Below are positions 36,564-47,500 of a DNA stretch of 64,000 nt, one piece after another. A program made the position numbers and the translations under genes. Origin of the DNA: Rhabditoides inermis (taxonomy: Eukaryota; Nematoda; Chromadorea; Rhabditida; Rhabditidae); the NCBI GenBank assembly GCA_963966185.1, contig CAWZYM010000055.1, positions 124,001-188,000 of the forward strand. Direction: 5' to 3'. The notes under the pieces were generated by a model. That model was not told the origin of the DNA. It made no database searches and worked only from the letters and a program-made list of their open reading frames with translations. Position 1 is the first letter of the stretch. Each line of letters begins with the position of its first letter.

Positions 36564-39521
36564 TCATATGCTCTGGAAGCTCTTCTTGGCTGATAGTTTT
36601 CTCGAGAGTGAGACCCGGGTATATTGCGATTGGAGGCTCGCACTCTGCATGTGAGACTTGTGCCAAGATTGTTGATCACGAATTTTGAACTGAAAAATGA
36701 TTTGCATTTAAAATAGTGCAGAAATGTTTCACCTTTGTTCGCAGAACAGTCATCACACGGCGTCGAAAGTTTTTGGAGGATAGACAGAATACGACTAGAT
36801 TGAGTGTCTTTCCAACCACCACCAGGAATGACGTGACAGTAGTCAGATGATACCTGAGCGAGTAATGAGTGATAGATCAAGTGGAGAGAGATTGTCTCAC
36901 CAGCTCACACTGGCACGCAGCGGCATCGAAGGCCACAGGGAGTTGACACACAGAACCACTGCGGAGGGCGCCTGAGCGATAATAGTGAGAGTGAGTACAA
37001 GGGGGTATAGCTCAGGGGTAGAGCGCTCGCTTCGCATGCGAGAAGTCTGGGGTTCAATTCCCCATACCTCCAAATCTTTTGCTGAAATCACTACTCACCT
37101 GTGTAATCGTAAACGATGTTACGATGGCACAAACAGTGACGGCAACGCGGTGCTCCGTTTTTTGTTGCAAAATCTAAACGGAGTTTGTTGTGTTTTCTAT
37201 TGCGTTGCGTGGTGGTGTTGTTTGTTGTTGTGTTTCGAAGTCCGCGACTCTGAATCCTCCTCCCTTCAAGCACAACAAGCGAGTAAAGAAGTGAGGATGA
37301 ATGCTTGGCAAAGGCGACGCAAACCCACAAATAAACAACCACTCACGTACACTCACTCACTCGCTCGCTCACCCACTCGTTCACACAACACTCATGGCTC
37401 ACCTGGTCGGAGTGTCTTCTGAATAGTGTCTTCACGCAGGGCAGCGCCGGCTCCCCCGATCGAGTCATCCGACTGCTCACACGCCCCAGAGACTCGTACA
37501 CAAAGAACGAGCGCTTCTGAAACACACAACATCATTTCGACGGCGTTGATGACGTCACCTTGACGTAGTACATGAGCATTGCGTTGAGTGTGACGAGCAT
37601 GACAAGGGGCACTGCAACGACGAAGACTGCATTGGCAGCCCGCGTGTACTGGACGAATCGCCGGAGTGCGGGAGGGGAGAGGTTGGTGCGATTGCCGGGC
37701 CACACCGCCTGGTTCACGTCCAGACACACTGCGATCAGCTGCGTGTCGTGGCAGAACGACTGCAAACACGCATCCCCTCGCCCTCTCTTCTCCTTCTCGT
37801 ACCTTGATGACGCAGTGATGGGAGACGTGGTTGTAGCAGGTGAGTGCCCCAGCCAGCGCCACTACCACAGCCAGCGCCACGGTCAGCTGCAATGCGCCCG
37901 TAGCACTGCCGTTCCGCTCTCGCCCACCTTTCCCTTGCTCTGTTCTCCGAGCCTGTGGAGAGGCGACCGCACTCCCAGCACTCTCTCCCCACACAGCAAC
38001 ACAACCAACCTGCAACAATGTGCATGACTAGTCACCTATGCATTTTGCCTTGAACAAACATCTGCGACCTCACTTTGCTTCTAGTTGCCCGGTGTGTTGT
38101 TGTTTCTGGGGGTGTTTGCCTGTTACACTGACTGGTGTGACCCGGGCGTCCGTATCACAACATTCACAGTGCGAAGCAGATATGCGGTCGCTCCTACCTC
38201 TCGCTGCCATGTTCAGGTATGCTCTTTCACTTTCTCCCCCTCTCCCTCCTTCCCCGTCCCTCTCCCTCTCTCCCTCTCTCCCTCTCTCCCTCTCTCCCTC
38301 TCTCCCTCTCTCCCTCTCTCCCTCTCTCCCTCTCTCCCTCTCTCCCTCTCTCCCTCTCTCCCTCTCTCCCTCTCTCCCTCTCTCCCTCTCTCCCTCTCTC
38401 CCTCTCTCCCTCTCTCCCTCTCTCCCTCTCTCCCTCTCTCCCTCTCTCCCTCTCTCCCTCTCTCCCTCTCTCCCTCTCTCCCTCTCTCCCTCTCTCCCTC
38501 TCTCCCTTTCTCCCTATCTCCTTCTCTCCCTCTCTTCCCTCTCTCCACAGTCCCTCTCTAATTGCAGCCTCGCTCATCTCTCCATCTTCCCCAATTCGCT
38601 CTATGACCATCTATCGGAAGAAGCGATGCGGGACTACGGCCATCTGTGAGTAATACTGGAACCCTAATAACATCCTTTATTTCTCGTCTTCTCTCGTTCT
38701 CTCATCATACATGGCGTGATTGTAGGAAGATGTGCTACGAGCACACTCTGCCTGACCGATCTGTGTCTCCTGACTGCCCTCGGAAGGCCCACACACACTG
38801 CGCAGACGAGCACAGCAGATTCAAGGTGTCTCCATGCATCTCTTTCATTCCTATCTCTCTATTTCAGTCTCGCTTCCCGTCTCTTTTCCTGGCAGATTCC
38901 CTCCTCCCAATCTGTCGCCGGTCCGCTTTCATCGCGTGTTGCAAGCTCACTCTCATGTGATATTGTTGTGATAGGGGAGGGAATAAAGTGCATTGTGCTC
39001 ACTCATTTTCTCACCAGATGGCCACAGCCGAAGTCCAGTTGGCAAGGGCGATGAGATGCATCTTGGAAGGCAGATAGAGACTGCGGAAAGAGCTGCAAGG
39101 GCATGCAATCAATCACAGAGAGGGGGGGACTAGGCAGAGAGGATGACTTACTGTGAGAGGGCAAAGGTGTCAAAGTTTGCCAGCGAGTGGGGTATCATGA
39201 GGAGTAGAAAGCATATGTCGGTCACAGCCAGACACGCCAAAAGCATGTTCGCCCTGCAAGAGAATCTCCCTCTCCCTCCCCCTCCCTCCCTCTCCCTCCC
39301 TCTCCCTCCCTCTCCCTCCCTCTCCCTCTCGCTCCCTCTCCCCCTCTCCCTCTCTTTCCTTCCCACCTGGACATGCTGTCATGGTGTAGCAGCACAGCGA
39401 GGTTGAGTGCGTTTCCCGCGAGTCCAGCTAGGCATAGCGGGGGAAAGAGGAGGGTGTAGAGGGCGGTTTCGAGAGGCGATCCAGTGAGCCGCAGCTGATC
39501 CGAAGGAAAGCAGCGCTCCAT
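36564..39521 (-). CDS. Rhodopsin-class neuropeptide GPCR, FMRFamide-receptor-like
   Basis: Eleven exons on the minus strand, all GT-AG and in phase: 39521-39367, 39253-39152, 39092-39015, 38009-37928, 37886-37803, 37759-37559, 37516-37403, 37173-37099, 36971-36901, 36853-36733, 36689-36564 (402 aa). All seven helices can be followed: TM1 [15 protein letters not shown] (GN motif), TM2 [16 protein letters not shown] (LAxxD), TM3 to ERVLGVRSP (DRY position is ERV), TM4 [13 protein letters not shown]2 with CLDVN, TM5 [21 protein letters not shown]6 preceded by [14 protein letters not shown]7 [22 protein letters not shown]. The NPxxY motif is replaced by TLNLVVF, as in nematode/insect FMRFamide- and myosuppressin-type receptors. 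Plasma-membrane peptide receptor; ligand unknown. The N-terminus before TM1 is short (about 15 aa), so a 5' exon may be missing. Confidence 0.9.
37001..37072 (+). tRNA. tRNA-Ala(CGC)
   Basis: Complete cloverleaf: acceptor GGGGGTA/TACCTCC, D arm TAGCTCAGGGGTAGAGC (A box), anticodon stem CTCGC-TTCGCAT-GCGAG with anticodon CGC, T arm GGGGTTCAATTCCCC (B box), discriminator A, TTTT at 37077-37080 as a Pol III terminator. It occupies most of a 127-bp intron (36972-37098) of the GPCR gene, on the opposite strand. Confidence 0.95.
38085..38960 (+). CDS. Cysteine-rich secreted protein nested antisense in GPCR intron 3 (5' exon not found)
   Basis: Four + strand exons fit in phase: 38085-38216, 38551-38645, 38726-38825 and 38868-38960 (stop TGA), about 139 aa, entirely inside the 1-kb third intron of the minus-strand GPCR. 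The first seen exon follows a TTCTAG acceptor and starts with a hydrophobic run ([17 protein letters not shown]), probably the end of a signal peptide whose ATG lies in an upstream exon I could not place. Cysteines: [46 protein letters not shown], giving about ten in 139 aa. No family recognised. The first intron contains a large CTCTCCCT array ending at a clean acceptor (CTCTCCACAG). Confidence 0.62.
38256..38506 (+). repeat. (CTCTCCCT)n octamer array
   Basis: About 30 near-perfect 8-bp units, inside both the nested gene's first intron and the GPCR's third intron. On the GPCR sense strand it reads GAGGGAGA. Confidence 0.95.
39263..39355 (+). repeat. (CTCCCT)n tract in GPCR intron 1
   Basis: A degenerate CTCCCT/CTCCCC run filling most of the 113-bp intron between GPCR exons 1 and 2. 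Confidence 0.9.
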
Positions 39522-39692
39522 CCAACCAGCCACCCACCAAGCACCCAGAACACACCGCCAACAACACACATTCACACACAAGCACACACCGAACACGGAA
39601 AGAAGGCGGCGCCTCTCCGGGGCTCAACAGGAATGAGTGGGGGGAGAGCAATCCCACCCTGGGGGCTATCAGTAGACAGGGAGGGAGAGAGG

Positions 39693-39733
<41 letters not shown>

Positions 39734-41251
39734 GTACAAGGGGCGATAAGTTGTACGACATACACACGCAGATTCGCGGTTGTTTTGTGGTTGCATGAGA
39801 GTTGTGGAGTGAAACGCGATCCTGGATAACAATGTCCACGCAGACAATCAGGTGTGGAGGAGGAGAAGGAGACAGTAGGAGGAGGAGGAGCTGGAGAAGC
39901 AGGGGGAGCAGGGGGGGGGGGAGAAAGAACAGACGGAGCAAAAGTAGGAGGATGCTGCGGAGAAGGAGCAAGGAGAAGACGGAGCAGGAGCAGGGAGGAG
40001 GAGGAGGAGGAGGAGGTGAGAGGCGGTGGAGGGGGGAGGGGATATTACTCGAGAAGAAGAGACTGGGATGAGTCCGATTGAGTAAACACTGCCATATCAA
40101 AATGAGGCGTTTATGTGTCGAAATGGGAGGGGATTTGCTCGCCCTTTCGGCCTTGCCTCTCTCTCTCTCTCTCTCTCCCTCTCTCTCCCCCCCTCTCTCT
40201 CTCTCTCCCTGGCTATACGCTATACTCTGAGACAGAAAGGATAGAGTTAGAGAGGGATGAGTTGTGAATGTAGTCTTCAGGATGCAATTCCCACACACGC
40301 AAACTCCATTCCATCTCGCAGTTTACTGGCAGTCAACGACCCCAGACAGTCATCTCCAAAGCTAGAAGACCAGGGAGGGAGAGGGGGGGGGGAGAAAGAG
40401 ACGCGGGTGGGGAGTGAAAACACTAATATCGTTTTCCATGCGCCATGTGCTTGAAACAGTGAACGTCCTAGAGATCCTTCAATTGTGCACCCCAACGACT
40501 GAATGGGCCCGCTAGCATATAATATTTCGCGGGGCTGCGCGGTCTCAACAGGCGGTGACCAAAGACGCGTCAAGCCAACAGAGCGAGAGAGAAACGGAGG
40601 CAAAAAGACACTGCTCCTAGAACATACATGCACACTACTGCACCGAGACTGAGAGAGAGAGAGATAGATAGATAGAGAGAGAGAGATAGGTTAGTACCGA
40701 CATAATAGTATATTAGCTTATTAGCATATTTGCATATTAAGGTGTAGTTCGAATCGCGAAACGTCAAGGAACAGGGAAGTCATTTGCCCGTCAGTAGTAG
40801 GGACAAAGGGAAGAAAAAGAGTGACATGACAACCGGGAGGGAGAAGGAGAAAGAGCAGTGTGGAGAAGTAGAAAGGAACAGAGAGACTGCTGATCCTTCT
40901 CCTTTCCTCCACAGTTACCAACCCCATCGCTTCTCTTCTCATTCGCAGAAAAAAATGGTAGAATAATCGAGCGACGCGTGATCGTATCTCATGAATAATC
41001 ATCTTCTCAAACATAATAACGAAGCTGCGAGAAACGCGGAGAAGCCGAGACGAGGAGAAGAAGAAAAGGGGAAGGAGAAGGAGCAGGAGGAAGGAGCAGG
41101 GGGCGGAGAGGAGAAGAGAGGGCAGGTTCGCCCTCCAGCCTTCATTGAAAACAGAAAGACACTGTCTGTGAGACATGCCCCTTGCGTGTTTCAAAGATTT
41201 CATTAGTAGACGTCAGAGGTGGCGGACGCGCAATCACTCAACCGAGAGTGC

Positions 41252-41331
<80 letters not shown>
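41252..41331 (+). repeat. 80-bp (GA)n microsatellite
   Basis: Longest pure dinucleotide run in the window. Confidence 0.97.
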
Positions 41332-41337
<6 letters not shown>

Positions 41338-41493
41338 AAAGAAGTGACTGTGTGGAAACAAATGGGCATGAACCACTCTTCCATTCAACATAAATATAAT
41401 TGCGAATAATAAGCGAGAGAGGATTCAGCTATTCCACCTAGGAATATAATGAGAGACGTCGAACCACCCCCCTTACTAAAGATAGATAGAGAT

Positions 41494-41556
<63 letters not shown>

Positions 41557-41722
41557 CTACATGTTCAGAGACCAGCTGACCTCACAACCACATGAACCGC
41601 ACACACCAATTAGTGGACATGTGCTTCTTTTTCTATGTGTGTTTTGAAAAGCAGAAATTCACACTACCACGGTAATTGATGTGTTTTTCAGTAAATGGGA
41701 GATTCATCTCAACCGCCCTCTT

Positions 41723-41784
<62 letters not shown>

Positions 41785-42540
41785 GCTGAGAGGGAGAAAA
41801 AAGACCACCCACTCGGTGTGACATCCACTCATTATAGTTATAGAGTGGAATATGCAGGTAGAGTTGCTTACGCGGAAGAAACGAATAAACTTCGATCAAG
41901 ACGACTCACATAAAATCAGCTATAATAGAGTGAAGAGTAAATAAACAGTGAGGAGTGAGTGGATGAGACGAGTCTCTCTCTCCAGTCTCCACTTGTATCC
42001 ATCTATTTCGAGGAGAAGCACACCTATATGCAGACGCCAGCCCCAACACACAAACAGTCTGCGAGAGAGTACGCTATCGAGCACGCATCTCTCCCTCTCC
42101 CTTTCCCCTCTCTCCCTCTCCCTCTCTCTCTCTCCTCCCTCTCCCTCTTACGGCTAGCTATATGTGCGGTTGCCGCAACGTCGAAAAGAGCACCAATCCC
42201 GGAAATTCAGGCGTACACTCTCGTCTTTGAAAGGCTGTTGACACACTCGCTAATATAATCGTTGCTCGTTGGAGCAGCGGAGGAGAAGGAGGAGGAGACG
42301 GAGCAGGGACAATGCTCATCCTATCTACATACACGCGATAGTCTTTTGAGTGGAGTAGTTGACAGGTATGCTGGATCACAACAACCATCCACATGCGAGA
42401 CATGGAGATAATAATAGAAGAGTATGAAAAACATACACTCGAGGAAACAGCGCAAAGTCCATTTCTCTAAGCTTGCTCACCGAAAAAGAACGAGGTTTGG
42501 AGCAATGCCCTCGCAATCCCCTCTCCGTCTCACCCTCTCT

Positions 42541-42590
<50 letters not shown>

Positions 42591-42871
42591 TCCCCTGACC
42601 ACTCCCCTAGTGGACCGCGCATGCGTCACTCGATTCCATTCCCCCACTACTCAACAATCCTCGAAACTTCGTGGCCCGCCAGCAAATTGCTTGATTAAAT
42701 CTCTCGTTCATTACAGCATGACTGAAAAACAGGAATATGAAATGAGAAAATATATTCAATGAATGTAATATGTAAGAAGAACGCGATAAAATGACGTGGG
42801 CGAACATCGAGGAATCTCTCGCCTACCTATTCTCTCTCCCTCTGTCAGTTGGCATCGTATTTGCAATTCAT

Positions 42872-42872
42872 C

Positions 42873-42948
<76 letters not shown>
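42872..42948 (+). repeat. Compound (CT)n(GT)n microsatellite
   Basis: About 42 bp of CT run directly into about 34 bp of GT. Confidence 0.95.
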
Positions 42949-42949
<1 letters not shown>

Positions 42950-43100
42950 GAGTTTATGCACACACAATGCTTCCTGGTGCGAACACACCACAAGTGCACA
43001 AAGCCATTTATGTACAGTACATCAAAACACATAGCACAAAAACTTATCAGCTAACAAAAGGGATAACGACCCGCGCAGGCTCCGCCCAGTATTGCTCCGC

Positions 43101-43399
43101 CTACTTGTCCGTGTTTTCAGGGTTCATCGCCTCCATGAGCTGATCGATCTTCGCCTCGAGGATTCCGATGATATCCTTGTCGACGAGAAGATGCGTCTCA
43201 TCCAACTCCTGTAAGCAACTTGCTCCTCCATTACCTCTCGCCCTCTCCCCTCTCTACTCACCCTCCATTCCCTCTCCCCTCTCTACTCTACCTTGATGAT
43301 GAATCGGCTTCCGAGGGTGCGCGACTCGTCTAGATGTATGAGCAGTTGTCTCATCGCCGGATCGCACGTCACCATCACTCCTTTCCGAACGTTCACCAT
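43101..43399 (-). CDS. GTF2H5: TFIIH subunit GTF2H5 (TTDA/Tfb5)
   Basis: The smallest TFIIH core subunit; it stabilises the complex and stimulates XPB in nucleotide-excision repair and transcription. Two minus-strand exons, 43399-43292 and 43208-43101, give 71 aa, exactly the family size. The first reads [26 protein letters not shown] then RFIIK, matching the human [25 protein letters not shown]; the second has [25 protein letters not shown], the family's 'DIDDTHVFV..L...VxELMD' helix. The ATG directly follows GATTGCAG, so the mRNA is probably trans-spliced at the start codon. It lies downstream of atf-7 on the same strand, 1.1 kb away. Confidence 0.93.
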
Positions 43400-44530
43400 C
43401 TGCAATCACTTTATGTCTGTACTTCTCCACCCACTGACTAATAGTTCTATGCTCGCAATAAGATGCGTGCAATGGGGTAGATCAGGGAAAAACGGGGAGA
43501 CAGCTTTCGGCAAAAGCGCGTAAAACAAGAGAGTCAGACGGTTATGGCATCGTCATTCGAATTGCAAACGAGGTAGATCGAAAACTATCGCTCTGGCTCA
43601 GGCTATGATCCAAAACAGCGAATAAAAAACCCAGCAAATATTTCTTATTGGACATTTTTGTCTATCGATGTTGCAGCTGCTGCCATTAGCATATTTTAAC
43701 TGCAGTCATTAGTGTGTTTAGACTGTTTAAAAAAACAATTTCATGCAAATCCGGTACATTGATTTTTCCGGTTTCCCGGAGAACTTTCCGGGAAAGTTTG
43801 CTTTTTTACAGATACCGTGTGAAATTCGTACCAATGCCAATACACCCAGAAATAAACGACGGTATTCCAAGCAGCGACCAAAACGCACTCCTTTCAATAC
43901 ACAAACACGCAATTAACTGTTAGATTAGTTTATTCTCTTCTCACCAATATCATGTGTATATTACTTTTGTTTTGGTAGATACAATAGAAATCGAGGGAGG
44001 AGAGAGAGGGGAGACGGACTGAGAGAGAAAATCAAAAACCGGCGTCAGTCAAAAACAAAACTGTCTCACTGTGTCTGCAACATCAATCACACAAAAATCG
44101 GGTCACACAACTCTCAATAAAATATCCATATAAACTCTGCCAAAATGCAAACAACAATAGAAAATCTGTACAGAATGTGGGCGGAGCAAGGAGAGGCGGA
44201 ACACCTCACTTGCACTCTCACAACCACTAGTCGCGACTACACTGCTCTGCCTTTGTACACGCCATGTAACGAGAGAGAGAGAGGGAGAGAGGGAGAGAGG
44301 GAGAGAGAGAGAGAGAGAGGGAGAGATGGAGAGAAAGTCGGGAAATCGGAAGCACTACTTAAGTAGAACGAACGTGTGTGTATGTATGTATAGTGAGTGA
44401 GGTGAGTGCAGAGATAAAGGAGGGAGGGCGAGCCTCATTGCGGTATCATATATCGGCTGTATATGCCGGAATCACAACCGGCAGTCACCGGGACGGGTAG
44501 TGGCGGGGCGGGGCGAGTGGGGCGTGGCCA
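43400..44530. other. Intergenic region between GTF2H5 and the bZIP gene
   Basis: AT-rich with a GA-rich run (44271-44330). No gene seen; it must hold the 3' UTR of the bZIP gene. Confidence 0.5.
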
Positions 44531-47500
44531 TTACATGGACCTCTTCTGCATCGCCTGCTGCAGTCCGATGAGGTGCTGTTGTTGCTGGAGGTATCCAACG
44601 TGCGGCGGAGACCCGACAATGTCTACCTGAAATACACACAAAATAGCGGGGCATGTGTGTCAGTGTCGACTCACATTGACATCGTTTGGGGAGTCGGGTC
44701 TGCGGGCTGCGACGGCCGAGGCGGCCCCCCGCATGGCGCACACGCACTGCCGGTCCCTCTCGGCCAGCAGCCTCGTCAGCCGGTCCACCTCCCTCCGCAG
44801 CGCGTCGTTCGAGTTCTCCAGCACCCGCACCCGCCCGATCATGTCGTCGTGCTCCTCCTTCTTCCGCTTCCTGTAGCGCACGGCGGCCGCTTTGTTCCTC
44901 TCGAGAATCGTCTGTCTCCTCTCGTCGGGCTGCATCTCAGCCGTCGTCTGTCTCCGACCCCGCCCGGATCCTCCCCGCGCCTGCTGCGAGACGTCGCTCT
45001 CGTCACTCTGACTCCGCGGCCCTCGCAGCTCATCCAGGTTATGCATGTGACTACTTGAAGCGTCCAGATCGAACACACTCCCTCCCAGTCCCCCGTTTTC
45101 AAAGCCTCCATAAGCTTGTGCCCCCTTGAGTATGACGGGTTTGACGTCTCGCGGATCCCATTCCATGTGCTGCTGCTGTTGCTGCTGTAGGGCAGCCAGG
45201 AGACCGGCGGGGTCAACGAGGGGGCTGCGCTGGAGCTGCGAAGCCATGGCAGCCGCACTCGTCGTCGGCTGGCGGGGAGAGTGCGCCGGAGTGGCACACG
45301 CCGACGACCTGCAACACACACGCTCACGGGAGAAGAGAGAGAGGGAGAAGGACAAGTGGAGGGGGGGGGGGGTGGTGGCTGACCTGGGCTGCGGTGCGAG
45401 CAGGCCTCCTGGCAGACCGGGAGTGAGTAGCGTGGCGGATGCGGACGAGACGGCGGCTGCGAGCGAGGCTGCGGCAGCTGCGTGCGCGGCCGGAGACGCC
45501 AGGACGCCGGCCGAGTTGGGAGCAGAGCGGTCGGGGGTGAGCTGCTGGGCTGCCGCCGTCAACAGGTTCGTACTCAAAGAGCACAGTCAATCTCTGTGCA
45601 AGAGACACAAACGCGGCTCACTTGAAGTGGTTGATGAAGTTGAGGGCGTCGTCAGCTCTGCTGGTTCCCTCCTGTCCCCCACGGGCCGAGCTCTGCTTCT
45701 CAATGTCGATGTCGATCACTCCATTCAACACCTCTGCTGTCCGCGGAGCCTCCTCCACCCGAGAAGACTGCTTCGACAGACCACCAAACTGCAAAACACA
45801 CAAACGTTAGTTTTTTAAACGTACTTCATCTCCTCTCTCTCATCCCTTATCAACTAGCGTTCCTTCTCACGCCTTGACGTAGCCACTAATTGGTTGCATT
45901 CCACAAAATAAGGAATGCAATCGATTAGTAGACTAACACCTAGCAGATTAGAAAAAAACCCAGGAAATATCGATAAAATGACGCGGACCGTTCACAACCA
46001 TTTTCTCGCGCTTCGAATAGAATGAGAGTTAGAGGCACAGTGTGAATTGATGCAAACCACAGGCGAGAGGAGCGTGTCTCAGTGCCACTGTGAGTCACCC
46101 CTACATCTACTACACACGTGCGCCGCGCACACACACCGCTCAGCGCATCAACACGCAGCCAACGCGTTCCCACGATGCCTCCCTTGCTCCCTTCACTCCT
46201 TACCTGCTGCACAATGCGGGCAAAGTCGGCCGTCTTCAGCGCCTCGGCCCCATTATCCAGGTGGCTTACATTCGAGAAGATGCCGGGAGACGTCGACATA
46301 GACGAGACATTCAGGAGAAGGCCTGCAAGTGTTCATGTTGCACAACTGTGTCACATCTATTTCCATTCGCAGCACAACAAAGCACTCTATTCTATTCAGC
46401 CATCTCACACAAAAACTCTGACTCCTAATAGTCATCATTGAACTCAAATTCACAAGCCTTAGCACATCATTTATCCAATTCACATGCCAGCATTTGCTTA
46501 TTCATATTACACACCCCTCAGCCAAACCCGCGATAACTGAAGACGACGCTTTTTAAATATTGAGATAAAGAATTGCAGGGTATCGTGATAATCTGTGGCT
46601 AGGCAGCTGAGACTCGACATGGGTATGGAGAATGTGGCAATGGCTGGCTAATCCACGCGAAGATATAATCTCGATTGATTCACTTCATCCCCTTTTCGCC
46701 TCTCTTCATTTCTGCCTTCTTTCTTCTCCCTCATCCTTTTCGAAAGAGAAATCAGTTTCGTGAAAACCTGCAGACAGCCAGCATCGTTTCTCAGGAAATT
46801 GACAATGACAATTTGCCAATAATACCTCTCGGCGGTGATGGGTAAGCAAAGAGTATCGACTATATTTTATCTTCATACATAACACACTATCTAATTACCA
46901 GAGTGCAGAGGGCTCGATATGGCAATATCAACCATCTCATTTCCCCCCATCCACCCCATCCATCTCACTCCCCTCTCATTTATACCACAAACAAAACAAC
47001 ACACTCATTCGGGGATGATTATTGCGACCAACTATAAAAGTCGACCTATCAACCAAAACTACATTACATCACTAGATCACAAAACTAAAGCCCCCCCCCA
47101 TACATATACGATCAAAACTATTTGTGACATCATTGTTATCAAAAATATGAAAAGAAAAAAGACAATTATAGCATGGAACAGTTACAGTATGACTGAGAGA
47201 CTAACCATTGAACTGGGGAAGTTGTAGTGTGGGAGCCGCGAGTCCGTTGCCCCCTCCTCCTCCTCCACCACTGCCAGTCAATCGAGAGTTGGCCTCCCGG
47301 AACTTGACGTCGAAGGGATTCACTTGCATCGCCCGTTTCAGATCCGCAGCCGACAGCTCCGACACGACTGCAACAACACAATCACACAGGGCAATGCCTG
47401 CACACTGCACCCTGCACTGCACAATTAACCTCACACAACAAGCGCATCATAATAGCATAATTGAAAAATTACGACAATCTTAAATAAAATGTGAAGATAA

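Larger units (their letters stand above)
39522..43100. other. 3.6-kb microsatellite-rich region, no gene supported
   Basis: Contains (GA)n at 39692-39730, GGA/GGAG-rich DNA at 39855-40030, (TC)n at about 40157-40208, GATA-type runs at about 40651-40690, an 80-bp (GA)n at 41252-41331, (GA)n at 41495-41551, (CT)n at 41719-41784, (CT)n at 42544-42588 and (CT)n(GT)n at 42872-42948. All long open frames here are repeat translations. The first 100 bp or so may be the GPCR 5' flank. Confidence 0.7.

Noticed and set aside
38213..38653. Long Ser/Leu/Pro or Arg/Glu/Gly frames across the octamer array
   Set aside because: Translations of a (CTCTCCCT)n repeat, open in all frames by composition.
39669..40298. 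Apparent leucine-rich and glycine-rich proteins in the GPCR upstream region
   Set aside because: Products of (GA)n and GGA-rich simple repeats, no codon bias.
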